A stretch of 64,000 nucleotides of DNA from OFTM10 sp964196195 (GCA_964196195.1 CAXMSE010000055.1:1-64000); one strand, 5' to 3'; shown: positions 16,457 to 25,721, counted from the first letter of the stretch. Program-made: numbers and translations. The notes: generated by a model from the sequence alone, not told the origin.

Positions 16457-18007
16457 ATGCCAATAAGCACGCGACCGCCAGTCGAATTCGTCGTCAACGG
16501 AACACCGGTCGTGGTCGACGACGACTCTCTCACCTTGCTCGATGTTCTCCGTGATCGGCTTGGGGAGTATTCCGTCAAGGACGGGTGTAGCCCCCAGGGT
16601 CAGTGCGGGTGTTGCACGGTTCTCGTCGATGGCCAACCGCGGGTGTCCTGCGTTACTCCGGTGCGACGGATGCAGGGCCGATCGGTCACCACCGTCGAAG
16701 GACTCGGTAGCGAGGTGGCGGAGGCGTGGGGCAACGCGTTCGCGGCGACGGGAGGTAGTCAGTGCGGATTCTGTACGCCCGGCATCATCTGTCGCTACGA
16801 AGGTCTCAGGGCGAAGGGGGCCAGCCACGAGCAACGCGAACCGGCGGCTGAGGCCCTGCTTGCTCATATGTGTCGGTGCACCGGTTGGCAGCCGGTGGTG
16901 GATGCCTGGGTCGCATTCGGCTCGGCGCCCGGGCCCGCGGCCGACGATGGGGGAGCCGCGGCTCGTGCCGAACTCGAGGGTGGCGCGGCCCAACAGGTCG
17001 GTGCCCCCGTGGCGTTGGGGAAGGGCGGGTTCGCCGACGATACGGCCCCGTCCGGGGCCCTGGTGGCGGTCCTGTCCCCCGAGGGCGACCGCTGGGTGGT
17101 GGCCTCTTCACGGAGCGAAGCAGTTCGCGAAGCCGGCAAGGTGCAGGGTCGCCGGACCACCGCAGAATTTGATCCCCCCTTGAGGGTGCCGGATGGTGAT
17201 TGGGCGCTCACCTTGCGCACCTCATGGGTCGAGCCCGCGTATCTCGAGACCGACGCATCGTGGTGCGAGCCCGGTGGTGAGCCGTCGTCGCCGCTGGCAA
17301 ACGGGGGAGCGTTCGGTGCCAAGGCCACCAGTGAGGTGGAGGAGGTGGCTCGCCGACTCGCCGATGAGCACGGTCGCGCCGTGCGGGTGCTCTTTTCGCG
17401 CGAGGACGCCGTGCGCCGGGGTCCCAAGCGGCCGCCCATCGCGGCGGGCTTACGGGCCGATGGCACTGGTGTGGTGCGGGTGGCTCGCACTGCTGGCATC
17501 GGCGAGGCCATAGCTCTTGTCGCTCCGAGCCTCACGGTCGAGGAGGTCGATGTGGCCGGGCCTCCCACCTCGGCTGCGATCCGGGGCGCGGGTTGGGTCG
17601 AGGCAATGGTGCTGCTGGCCGGCCTTCGCGGCGATGTCGGCTGGATCAGGGCGCCGGGAGGTGGCGAGGCCACAGCGTCTGTGGCGGAGGATGGTTCGAT
17701 CTCAGTACGGGTGCGCTGCGGCGCGCCGCTCAACGCGACCGTGCTGCGCTCCTATTGCACGGGCGCGGCACACATGGCTCTCGGGATGGTCACCAGCGAG
17801 TTCCTGTCGATCGATCAGGCGGGGGAGGTTCACGACCTCACTATCCGCTCGTTCGGAGTGCTGAGAGCCATCGACACGCCTCGGGTCGATGTAGTCATCG
17901 AGCCCGACGACGGTGCGCCGGTGAACGGGAGCGACGCCGTGTTCGCCGCGGTCGCTGCTGCCGTGTGGATCAGCCGGGGTCTTCCGCCCCAGTGGCCTTG
18001 TGGCTGA
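16457..18007 (+). CDS. Compact [2Fe-2S]/xanthine-dehydrogenase-like fusion
   Basis: A 516-residue protein. Residues 1-155 are a complete XDH/aldehyde oxidase-type two-cluster [2Fe-2S] subunit: GCSPQGQCGCCTVLVDG for the plant-type cluster, then QCGFCTPGI and CRCTGWQPVVDAW for the second. The remaining 350 residues carry scattered motifs of the molybdopterin subunit (VEPAYLETDA, NGGAFGAKATSEVEEVA, VRVLFSREDAVRRGPK, HMALGMVTSEFLSID). That subunit is normally about 750 residues, and the catalytic Glu near its end is not seen (VNGSDAVFAAVAAA). The FAD subunit is absent. It may be an electron-transfer partner or a non-catalytic relic. The ATG is 25 bases from the divergent lipoprotein start. Confidence 0.75.
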   Translation: MPISTRPPVEFVVNGTPVVVDDDSLTLLDVLRDRLGEYSVKDGCSPQGQCGCCTVLVDGQPRVSCVTPVRRMQGRSVTTVEGLGSEVAEAWGNAFAATGGSQCGFCTPGIICRYEGLRAKGASHEQREPAAEALLAHMCRCTGWQPVVDAWVAFGSAPGPAADDGGAAARAELEGGAAQQVGAPVALGKGGFADDTAPSGALVAVLSPEGDRWVVASSRSEAVREAGKVQGRRTTAEFDPPLRVPDGDWALTLRTSWVEPAYLETDASWCEPGGEPSSPLANGGAFGAKATSEVEEVARRLADEHGRAVRVLFSREDAVRRGPKRPPIAAGLRADGTGVVRVARTAGIGEAIALVAPSLTVEEVDVAGPPTSAAIRGAGWVEAMVLLAGLRGDVGWIRAPGGGEATASVAEDGSISVRVRCGAPLNATVLRSYCTGAAHMALGMVTSEFLSIDQAGEVHDLTIRSFGVLRAIDTPRVDVVIEPDDGAPVNGSDAVFAAVAAAVWISRGLPPQWPCG

Positions 18008-18058
18008 GGGGCCGGCTGCTCGCTGGGGTGGAGCACTTCATCCCCCTATGATGCCGAC

Positions 18059-18403
18059 ATGAGCAAACCCGTTGGTCCCTACACGCCGATCGTTCGCGGT
18101 GGCGATCTCCTTTTCAGCTCCGGCCAGGTCGGTATCGTTGATGGCGCTCTCGTGTCCGATGGGCTCGAAGAACAGCTCCGCCAGGTGTTCGTCAACCTCC
18201 GCGGAGTGTTGTCGTCGGCCAACGCATCGCTGGCTGACGTCGTGAAGACCACCGTATTCATGGTCGACATGAACGACTACGCCGTGATGAACGCGATCTA
18301 CGTGGAGGAGTTCGGTGAGCACCGACCGGCCCGCTCGGCTGTCGCGGTTGCCGCCCTGCCTCTCGGTGCGCGTATCGAGATCGAAGCGATCGCCACGGTC
18401 TGA
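18059..18403 (+). CDS. ridA: RidA-family enamine/imine deaminase
   Basis: A 114-residue Rid (YjgF/YER057c/UK114) protein, which hydrolyses reactive enamine/imine intermediates such as 2-aminoacrylate. The family signature is clear: VGPYTPIVRGGDLLFSSGQVG at the start, LADVVKTTVFMVDMNDYAVMN in the middle, and the active-site Arg in HRPARSAVAVAALPLGARIEIEAIA. The standard trimer-forming length is kept. It follows the XDH-like gene by about 50 bases on the same strand and could be co-transcribed. Confidence 0.93.
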   Translation: MSKPVGPYTPIVRGGDLLFSSGQVGIVDGALVSDGLEEQLRQVFVNLRGVLSSANASLADVVKTTVFMVDMNDYAVMNAIYVEEFGEHRPARSAVAVAALPLGARIEIEAIATV

Positions 18404-18452
18404 TCAGAAGCCAGTACTGAACGGTCCGCCTGGATCTGGCAGACTTTCGCCT

Positions 18453-18644
18453 GTGGACCTCGGCGCGATCGTGATGCTTGTTGTTCTTGTGGTGGTCATG
18501 CCCGTGGGCATTCTCATGAGCATGACCGGTTTGGCGGGGGTGCTGGGCGCCCTGGTGGGCCACAGCACTGATCTCGCCAATGTCACCGACGAGGGCGATC
18601 CGAACGAATACCTCGCCCTCGCGAACGCCAATCCCTACGACTGA
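18453..18644 (+). CDS. Small membrane protein, unknown
   Basis: A GTG at 18453 opens a 63-residue protein. It has one or two hydrophobic segments (LGAIVMLVVLVVVMPVGILMS, then GLAGVLGALVGHS) and an acidic C-tail (DEGDPNEYLALANANPYD). The small size, hydrophobic start and position just after ridA make it a credible small membrane protein. No family is recognised. The longer upstream frame overlaps ridA and reads as a shadow. Confidence 0.55.
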   Translation: MDLGAIVMLVVLVVVMPVGILMSMTGLAGVLGALVGHSTDLANVTDEGDPNEYLALANANPYD

Positions 18645-18664
18645 TCGGGTGGGTTGGGCGACGG

Positions 18665-19342
18665 CTACACCCAACGCGATGTGCCGAAGCTGTAGCCCAC
18701 CGACCTCACGGTCTGGATCAGGTTGGCGTGCTCTTCGCCGAGCTTCGCTCGGAGCCTTCGCACGTGCACATCCACCGTGCGGGCGCCGCCGTAGTAGTCG
18801 TAGCCCCACACCCGACTCAGGAGGGTCTCGCGGGTGAACACCCTGCCCGGATGGGAGGCCAGGAACTTCAGGAGCTCGTATTCCATATAGGTGAGGTCGA
18901 GCGGCTTGGCATCGATGACCGCCTGATAGGTCTCGAGGTTCATGGCCAACGGACCGTGCTCGATGACCTCGGCCCTCGCGGCACGCCCGGCTCGGCGGAA
19001 CAGGCTCTTGAGGCGGGCCTCGAACTCGACCGGATGGAAGGGGTGGAGGCAGAAGTCGTCGAAAAGATTCTCTCGGAAATCGAGGCTCGCGAGGTGGCCT
19101 CCGTTGATGAGCAACAGCACCGATTCGACATTGATATCGCCGCTGCGTATCGCCCGACAGAAACGGAAGGCCTCGTCGGGATCGGCACCGGCGACGATCA
19201 CCGCACCCATCCAGCCCTCGGACGGTTCTTCGCGGCGGGCCGAGTCGACGTCGGCCGCGCCCTTCCACACCCAGCCACCCATATCGAGGGCTTGGGCCAG
19301 CTCCGGTGGGGCCGGTTCGGGGAAGACGAGAAGGGCGTCCAT
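18665..19342 (-). CDS. glnR: GlnR-type nitrogen regulator (atypical OmpR family)
   Basis: A 225-residue OmpR-family protein. The C-terminal winged helix is strikingly like actinomycete GlnR (LDLTYMEYELLKFLASHPG, LLSRVWGYDYYGGARTVDV, LIQTVRSVGYSFG). The N-terminal receiver is degenerate: the strand that should carry the phosphoacceptor Asp reads GAVIVAGADPDEA. Known GlnR proteins likewise act as orphan regulators without normal phosphorylation. They activate glnA, glnII and ammonium-uptake genes under nitrogen limitation. Its place just downstream of one glutamine synthetase gene on the same strand, with a second beyond, fits this role. Assignment as GlnR is inference from the DNA-binding domain and context. 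Confidence 0.82.
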   Translation of the reverse strand: MDALLVFPEPAPPELAQALDMGGWVWKGAADVDSARREEPSEGWMGAVIVAGADPDEAFRFCRAIRSGDINVESVLLLINGGHLASLDFRENLFDDFCLHPFHPVEFEARLKSLFRRAGRAARAEVIEHGPLAMNLETYQAVIDAKPLDLTYMEYELLKFLASHPGRVFTRETLLSRVWGYDYYGGARTVDVHVRRLRAKLGEEHANLIQTVRSVGYSFGTSRWV

Positions 19343-19354
19343 TGGGTCAGCAGT

Positions 19355-20692
19355 TCACCAGGTGGGAAGGTAACGCTCTAGCTCGAACGGTGTCACGTGG
19401 GCACAGAAATCGGCCCACTCGGTCCGCTTGTTGCGTAGGAACCACTCAAAGACATGGTCGCCGAGCGTTTCGCGAGCCAGCTTCGACTCTTCCATCACGT
19501 TGAGGGCCTCGTCGAGCGATCGCGGCAGGGGATCCACGCCGATCTCGCGCCTCTCGTGGTCGCTGAGCTCGAACAGGTTGACGTTGGTCTCCGGTGGCAG
19601 TTCGTAACCTCCGGAGACCCCCTTGAGCCCAGCGGCGAGGAGCAGGGAGTAGGCGAGATAGGGGTTGGTGGCCCCGTCGATCGCTCGGTACTCGATCCGG
19701 GCCGACTGTGCCTTGCCCTGCCGGCGCACCGGAACCCGTACCAGAGCAGACCGGTTGTTGCGGGCCCACGCTACGAAGGGGGGTGCCTCCGATGTTTCGG
19801 CGAGACGCTTGTAGCTGTTGACGAGCTGGTTGGTGACCGCGGTGATCTCCCGGGCATGGTGCAGAATCCCGGCGGTGAACTGGCGGGCAGTTTCGGACAT
19901 GCCGTACTCGTCGCTCGAGTCGTGAAAGGCGTTGGTCTCGCCCTCGAACAGCGACAGGTGGGTGTGCATCCCCGACCCCTGAACCCCGTTGAGAGGCTTG
20001 GGCATGAAGGTCGCGTAGGTGTCGCGCTCCATGGCGATCTTCTTCACGACGAGCCTGAGTGTCATGACGTTGTCGGCCATGTCGAGTGCTTCGGTGTAAC
20101 GCAGGTCGATCTCGTGCTGGCTGGGGCTGTCCTCGTGGAATGAGTACTCCACCGGGATTCCCATCGCCTCGAGCATGTGGATTGTGCGCTTGCGCAGGTC
20201 GCTCGATACATCGGACGTGGTGAGGTCGAAGTAGGACGCGCTGTCGAGAGGCACCGGCTTGCCGAGTGAAGGGTCGCCGGAAGCGAAGTAGAAGAACTCT
20301 GCTTCGGGTGCGGCGAAGAACGAATATCCCTGTTTCCGGGCCGATTGAAGGTTGCGGCGCAGGATCTGGCGGGGGTCACCCTCGAAGGGGGTGCCGTCGA
20401 GATTGTCGATGTCGCAGAACATTCGACCCGAGGGCTCGTCCTCCTGAGCCCAGGGGAGCAACTCGAAGGTTGTGGCGTCGGGTCGGGCCAGAACATCGGA
20501 TTCGTGGACTCGGGAGAACCCGTCGATGGCGGTGCCGTCGAATTGCACGCCTTCGGTGAAGGCCGATTCCAACTCCGCGGGAGAGATCGCCACCGACTTG
20601 AGTTGACCGAGCACATCGGTGAACCAGAGGCGGACAAGTCGAACACCGCGCTCCTCGACTGTGCGGAGGACGTACTCCTGCTCTCGTGACAT
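19355..20692 (-). CDS. Glutamine synthetase type I-alpha (GlnA2-like)
   Basis: A 445-residue GSI enzyme, the length of the GSI-alpha subgroup (M. tuberculosis GlnA2, 446). It shows FDGTAIDGFSRVHESD (beta-grasp), EAEFFYF with active-site Glu, VQGSGMHTHLSLFEG with the ATP/metal His, and RYRAID-type residues as IEYRAIDGATNPYLAYS. At the place of the adenylylation Tyr it has VNLFELSD, so control by adenylylation is unlikely. The ATG at 20692 has a GGGAG ribosome site and gives the start MSREQEYVLRT. glnR follows 12 bases later on the same strand; GSII is divergent. Confidence 0.92.
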   Translation of the reverse strand: MSREQEYVLRTVEERGVRLVRLWFTDVLGQLKSVAISPAELESAFTEGVQFDGTAIDGFSRVHESDVLARPDATTFELLPWAQEDEPSGRMFCDIDNLDGTPFEGDPRQILRRNLQSARKQGYSFFAAPEAEFFYFASGDPSLGKPVPLDSASYFDLTTSDVSSDLRKRTIHMLEAMGIPVEYSFHEDSPSQHEIDLRYTEALDMADNVMTLRLVVKKIAMERDTYATFMPKPLNGVQGSGMHTHLSLFEGETNAFHDSSDEYGMSETARQFTAGILHHAREITAVTNQLVNSYKRLAETSEAPPFVAWARNNRSALVRVPVRRQGKAQSARIEYRAIDGATNPYLAYSLLLAAGLKGVSGGYELPPETNVNLFELSDHERREIGVDPLPRSLDEALNVMEESKLARETLGDHVFEWFLRNKRTEWADFCAHVTPFELERYLPTW

Positions 20693-20795
20693 GGAAGCTC
20701 CCGGAGGATTGGGCACTAAAACAGCTTGCCCGGACGGGCTGCTGTTTCCCAGGGTGCCGTGTCGGGCGCTACCCCGCCAGGGTTCCGCGGGGTGC

Positions 20796-20812
20796 GTTCA
20801 CACACCGTTCAC
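20796..20812. promoter_or_regulatory. GTTCAC direct repeats, 11 bp apart, upstream of both GS genes
   Basis: Two GTTCAC hexamers start at 20796 and 20807, exactly one helical turn apart, in the 230-bp region between the divergent GSI and GSII genes. On the other strand they read GTGAAC-N5-GTGAAC. GlnR sites are built from degenerate GTNAC/GAAAC boxes with an 11-bp period, so these repeats may be part of a GlnR site. The match to the published consensus is only partial. Confidence 0.3.
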
Positions 20813-20840
20813 AATTGGGCAACAGCGACGAAATTCCGTA

Positions 20841-20879
20841 ATGGAACGCTACTTCTCGGACCACCACCCTGTGGTCTGA
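20841..20879 (+). other. Possible 12-codon leader ORF with inverted repeat before GSII
   Basis: An ATG opens a short frame MERYFSDHHPVV ending in TGA, 43 bases before the GSII start. Within it, GACCAC (20859-20864) and GTGGTC (20871-20876) form a perfect inverted repeat with a 6-base spacer. This could be an operator, an RNA hairpin in the leader, or chance. There is no clear ribosome site for the mini-ORF. Confidence 0.25.
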
Positions 20880-20922
20880 TCACGATGCCCTGACGGGCGT
20901 GCACAACCGAGGAAACGAAACG

Positions 20923-21933
20923 ATGGCTTACCAGGCTGAATACCTGTGGATCGACGGCATTGAGCCGACAGCTGAGATCCGTTCCAAGACCAAGGTCCTC
21001 GCCGACGGCGAGTCACCGGGTATCTGGGGTTATGACGGGTCGAGCACCAACCAGGCCACCGGCGACAATTCTGATGTGGTTCTGAATCCGGTTTTGACCT
21101 GCCCCGACCCGATTCGCGGAGGGGCCAACATCCTCGTCATGTGCGAGGCCCTGCTCACCGACATGACGCCGCACCCCACCAACACCCGTGCGCTGGCGGT
21201 CGAGTCACTCTCGACCTACGCCGATCAGGAGCCGATCTTCGGCCTCGAGCAGGAGTACACCCTCATCAATCCGGCGACGGGCTGGCCCGCCGGCTTTCCG
21301 CCCAATGGCTTTCCCGCCCCTCAGGGCCCCTACTACTGCGGCGTCGGTGCCCTCAAGATCCACGGCCGTGATCTCATCGAGGAGCACACAAGCGCGTGCA
21401 TCGAGGCCGGACTCGCCATCTCGGGCACAAACGCCGAGGTGATGCCTGGCCAGTGGGAGTTCCAGATCGGGCCGGTCGACACCGTTACCGTCGGCGACCA
21501 CCTCTGGATCGCCCGCTACCTCCTCTTCCGGCTCGCCGAGAACCATGGTGTCGAGGTCAGCATCGAGCCCAAGCCCATGCCGGGCGACTGGAACGGCGCG
21601 GGAATGCACACCAATTTCTCCACCAGGGCCATGCGTGAGAGTTATGAGCCCATCATCGCGGCCTGTGAGGCAATGGGTGCGCTGGGTAAGCCCGAGGAAC
21701 ATCTCACCGGCTACGGCGTCGGCATCGAGGATCGTCTCACCGGTGCTCACGAGACCCAGCGCTTCGATGAGTTCTCTTACGGCGTATCCGATCGCGGTGC
21801 GTCGATTCGAATCCCGTGGCAGGTTGCCAGGGATGGCAAGGGCTACATCGAGGACCGGCGTCCGAATGCCAATGCCGATCCGTATGTGGTCAGCGCCCTC
21901 GTCACAAAGACCATTTGTTCAGCCCTCGCCTGA
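20923..21933 (+). CDS. glnII: Glutamine synthetase type II (GlnII)
   Basis: A 336-residue GSII, the short eukaryote-like form also found in Streptomyces and rhizobia. The hallmarks are WGYDGSSTNQATGDNSDVVLNP, FGLEQEYTL, GYGVGIEDRLTGAHET and SIRIPWQVARDGKGYIEDRRP. GSII is typically induced when ammonium is scarce and is controlled by transcription, not adenylylation. The start is the ATG at 20923 preceded by GAGGAAAC. It is divergent from the GSI-alpha/glnR pair, across a 230-bp region with repeats. It ends inside the first copy of a 23-bp direct repeat. Confidence 0.96.
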   Translation: MAYQAEYLWIDGIEPTAEIRSKTKVLADGESPGIWGYDGSSTNQATGDNSDVVLNPVLTCPDPIRGGANILVMCEALLTDMTPHPTNTRALAVESLSTYADQEPIFGLEQEYTLINPATGWPAGFPPNGFPAPQGPYYCGVGALKIHGRDLIEEHTSACIEAGLAISGTNAEVMPGQWEFQIGPVDTVTVGDHLWIARYLLFRLAENHGVEVSIEPKPMPGDWNGAGMHTNFSTRAMRESYEPIIAACEAMGALGKPEEHLTGYGVGIEDRLTGAHETQRFDEFSYGVSDRGASIRIPWQVARDGKGYIEDRRPNANADPYVVSALVTKTICSALA

Positions 21934-21983
21934 GCGAGCGCCCGGGTGGCAGCGCTTGGCTGAGCGAGCGTCTGGGTGACAGC
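21931..21983. repeat. Two 23-bp imperfect direct repeats at 30-bp period
   Basis: The segment at 21931-21953 (beginning TGAGCGAGCG, with the glnII stop codon) recurs at 21961-21983 with 20 of 23 bases identical. It looks like a local tandem duplication just after glnII. No hairpin with a U tract is associated. Confidence 0.6.
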
Positions 21984-21994
21984 CGGCGGCGGTC

Positions 21995-23812
21995 GTGACG
22001 GTTTCGCTCCCCTACGATGAAGGGGTGTCCGACTCCGATTCGTCGCCCGGCTCGATCCGGATAGCGATTGCCCAGCTCAATTCCGTGGTTGGGGATCTCG
22101 AGGGCAACACGGCCCGCGCCCTCGAGATGGTGGCGGCGGCCACCGAGGCGCGAGCCGACCTGGTGGTTCTGCCGGAGATGACCATCACCGGCTACCCGCC
22201 CGAGGACCTGGTGCTCAAGCCGGGATTCGTCGCTGATGTTCGTGCCGCGCTGGAGAAGTTCGCAGCCGGTACCGGCCGCACGGTTGCGGTGGTGGGTTTC
22301 GCCGACGGCGACGATCTGGACGGCCTGCCTGATCGCCTGGCCGAGGATGTCGCCGGCATCTCATACTTCAACGGCGTGTGGAACGCGGTGGCGGTTTGTG
22401 CCGAGGGCAAGGTGTTCGGCTCCTATCACAAGCGCCATCTGCCCAACTACGACATCTTCGATGAGCTGCGTCATTTCCGGCCCGGTGACCAGGCGCTCGG
22501 CCTGTTCGAGATCGGGGGCGTGCCGCTCGGAGTGACGCTTTGTGAGGACTCGTGGATCCCGGATGGCCCGGTTGTGCAGTTGGCACAGGGCGGCGCCCGG
22601 ATCGTGATCAACGTCAACGGGTCGCCGTTTCGCGTCGGCAAGCAGCAGGTGCGTGAGGCCGTCATCGCCGAGCGCGTCACGGAGTCCGGGATCCCGGTGG
22701 TCTACGCGAATCTCGTCGGTGGGCAGGACGAACTGGTCTTCGACGGTGGCTCGTTCGTGGTGAGTCCCGGTGCCGATGGGCCCGAAGTAACCGCCCGTTG
22801 TGAGTCGTTCGCCGAGTCGCTCGACGTGTTCGACGTCGAGCTTCCAGCGGCCCGACCCTCGCTCGACCAGTATCCGGTCACGCTGGTGTCGCCTCGGCAT
22901 GCCGCGCCCCGCGATTTGATGAGGCCACCGCTACATCCCCATCTCGAGCCTCAGGCCGAGCGGTGGGGCACCCTTGTGCTCGGCGTTCGCGACTATGTGC
23001 GAAAGAGCGGTTTCACGGACGTGTGCATCGGATTGTCCGGCGGGGTCGACAGCTCGATCGTCGCCACTATCGCGGTGGATGCCCTTGGCGCCGACCACGT
23101 GCATGGGGTCTTGATGCCGTCGCGCTACTCGAGCGACCACTCGATTGCCGATGCCGAAGAGCTTGGTCGCAATCTGGGGATCGACACCCGCACCGTGTCG
23201 ATCGAGCCGGCTCATGTCGCGCTCACCGAGATGCTTGTGCCTCACGTGAGCGACGGCCGGATCGAGGTTGGCGATCTCACCGACCAGAACGTGCAGTCCC
23301 GTGTGCGCGGCATGATCCTCATGGCGTTGGCCAACGAGCACGGCTGGCTCGTGCTCACCACCGGCAATAAGAGCGAGTCGGCGGTGGGCTACTCCACCCT
23401 CTACGGCGACACCGCTGGCGCTTTCGCGGTCATCAGGGACGTGTGGAAACTCACCGTCTATGAGTTGTGTGAGTGGCGCAACGCCGAGGACGGACGAGAG
23501 CTCATACCCCGATCGGTGCTCACCAAGGCGCCTTCTGCCGAGCTCCGACCCGACCAGCGCGACGATCAATCGCTACCGCCCTACGAGATTCTCGACCCGA
23601 TTCTGAAGGCCTACGTGGAAGACAATCGCACGGTCGCGGAGGTGGTTCGCCTGGAGCTTCCCGGGGCCGATGCCGAACTCGTACAGAGGGTGTGTCGCCT
23701 CGTCGATCTCGCCGAGTTCAAGCGGCGTCAGACCCCGGTGGGTCCTCGCGTCACCAAGAAGGCATTCGGCCGAGATCGGCGAATGCCGATAGTCAACCGG
23801 TATCGCGGGTGA
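21995..23812 (+). CDS. nadE: Glutamine-dependent NAD+ synthetase
   Basis: A 605-residue two-domain enzyme making NAD+ from deamido-NAD+. The N-terminal nitrilase/amidase domain releases ammonia from glutamine with the triad Glu (LVVLPEMTITGYPPEDL), Lys (YHKRHLPNYDIFDE) and Cys (VTLCEDSWI). The C-terminal synthetase domain has the P-loop GLSGGVDSS and TGNKSESAVGYSTLYGD. GTG codons at 21995 and 22025 are both possible starts; conserved sequence begins at IRIAIAQLNSVVGDL. Use of glutamine makes the location after the glutamine synthetases sensible. Its stop overlaps the next gene (GTGA). Confidence 0.95.
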   Translation: MTVSLPYDEGVSDSDSSPGSIRIAIAQLNSVVGDLEGNTARALEMVAAATEARADLVVLPEMTITGYPPEDLVLKPGFVADVRAALEKFAAGTGRTVAVVGFADGDDLDGLPDRLAEDVAGISYFNGVWNAVAVCAEGKVFGSYHKRHLPNYDIFDELRHFRPGDQALGLFEIGGVPLGVTLCEDSWIPDGPVVQLAQGGARIVINVNGSPFRVGKQQVREAVIAERVTESGIPVVYANLVGGQDELVFDGGSFVVSPGADGPEVTARCESFAESLDVFDVELPAARPSLDQYPVTLVSPRHAAPRDLMRPPLHPHLEPQAERWGTLVLGVRDYVRKSGFTDVCIGLSGGVDSSIVATIAVDALGADHVHGVLMPSRYSSDHSIADAEELGRNLGIDTRTVSIEPAHVALTEMLVPHVSDGRIEVGDLTDQNVQSRVRGMILMALANEHGWLVLTTGNKSESAVGYSTLYGDTAGAFAVIRDVWKLTVYELCEWRNAEDGRELIPRSVLTKAPSAELRPDQRDDQSLPPYEILDPILKAYVEDNRTVAEVVRLELPGADAELVQRVCRLVDLAEFKRRQTPVGPRVTKKAFGRDRRMPIVNRYRG

Positions 23813-24366
23813 GCACGGCTGAGTCTCGAGGCTTCACTGCTGTCGAGACCGCTCGGCTGGTGGGGGCTCTGCAATGGACCACTGGGAGCCTGTTCGAGCT
23901 TCTGGGTGCTTGGGTGCCTACCTGCGACGACCCCATGGTGTCGGTTTGGCTGGCCGAGACGAGCCGCAAACTCGGGTCCCACGTAGCGGCTCTGGCTGCG
24001 GTGATGCCCGATTCTGAGCTCCTGTTCGAATTCGCAGTCGTTGCCCCGAACTCATCTGGGGTGGCCGATGGTTTCGAATCGTGGGGCCTGATCGGCCGGG
24101 ATGCCGGTTGCGACCACAAGCTGGTGGTGGGTATCGCCTGTGGGTCGATCGATGGCTTGGCCGCTGAATGCGAGCAGATACTCGATCACTGTGCCTCGCA
24201 TTGCGACGGCCCCTTGGCGCGGGTTGTGACGGCTCTACGGCTGGATCTGGTCACTGCCGGTTCGGGTGATTCGCCGGCGATCGGTGGCGTAGTGGGCGAT
24301 CCCCCCAAGAAAGTGCCGCGGTTCATTCCCGATGTACTCAGCGACCGGGGTATCGATTTCCATTGA
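23809..24366 (+). CDS. Unknown protein, possibly ferritin-like helical
   Basis: A 185-residue protein whose GTG start overlaps the nadE stop, implying translational coupling. The first 85 residues (ETARLVGALQWTTGSLFELLGAWV, AETSRKLGSHVAALAAVMP) look like a helical bundle. They resemble the N-terminal helices of actinobacterial proteins annotated as ferritin-like, though the iron-binding Glu/His pairs are not convincing here. Several cysteines (CDD, GCDHK, HCASHC) occur in the second half. No function can be given. Confidence 0.6.
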   Translation: MSTAESRGFTAVETARLVGALQWTTGSLFELLGAWVPTCDDPMVSVWLAETSRKLGSHVAALAAVMPDSELLFEFAVVAPNSSGVADGFESWGLIGRDAGCDHKLVVGIACGSIDGLAAECEQILDHCASHCDGPLARVVTALRLDLVTAGSGDSPAIGGVVGDPPKKVPRFIPDVLSDRGIDFH

Positions 24367-24425
24367 GAACTTCTTATGGCCTCGCCGAAGCTTGCCGATA
24401 GTTTCTGAGTGGTCGCACCGGTGGT

Positions 24426-25469
<1,044 letters not shown>

Positions 25470-25497
25470 GATTCGATCCGGCTTCGCCGGTCGAATC
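25470..25497 (+). terminator. Strong hairpin directly after the sigma factor stop
   Basis: GATTCGA pairs with TCGAATC and CCGGC with GCCGG, giving a 12-bp stem with a single bulged T and a TTC loop. It starts at the base after the TGA stop. The lack of a U tract is usual for actinobacterial terminators. It also separates the sigma gene from selC, which is transcribed toward it on the other strand, so it may serve both. Confidence 0.6.
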
Positions 25498-25562
25498 GGG
25501 AGCCGCTCACGTTCTGCGTATGAGCTGCACCGTGGTGCAGCGAACTAGCAGCAACGACACGG

Positions 25563-25658
25563 TGGCGGAGGTGGACGGGAATCGAACCCGCCGGACAGGG
25601 ATCACCCATCCCACCCGCTTTGAAGGCGGGGGAGCCCACCAGGCGCTCGGACACCTCC
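25563..25658 (-). tRNA. selC: tRNA-Sec (anticodon TCA, selC)
   Basis: The minus strand folds as a long tRNA with an extended variable arm. The acceptor is GGAGGTG/CACCTCC, the anticodon stem is CCCGC/GCGGG with loop CTTCAAA (anticodon TCA, plus-strand 25621-25623), there is a large variable arm around GGGATGGGTGATCCC, and the T arm is CGGGTTCGATTCCCG. The discriminator is G and CCA is encoded. TCA reads UGA, and G73 with the long extra arm is typical of selenocysteine tRNA. With selA and selB at 8-11 kb the window holds the core recoding machinery. The eighth acceptor pair typical of bacterial tRNA-Sec appears mismatched (T and C). Confidence 0.92.
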
Positions 25659-25721
25659 GTCGAGGAGGGTAGCGGTCGGGGGCGATGACACGTCGGCGAT
25701 TGTTGTGGCTACTGTCTTGCC

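Noticed and set aside
15506..16993. A 495-codon minus-strand frame
   Set aside because: It overlaps the lipoprotein in another frame and the [2Fe-2S] gene antisense; the product is Arg/His/Pro-rich without motifs.
25563..25658. Reading the long-arm tRNA as tRNA-Ser
   Set aside because: The anticodon loop CTTCAAA gives TCA, which reads UGA; no serine codon is decoded by UCA, and selA and selB are present nearby.
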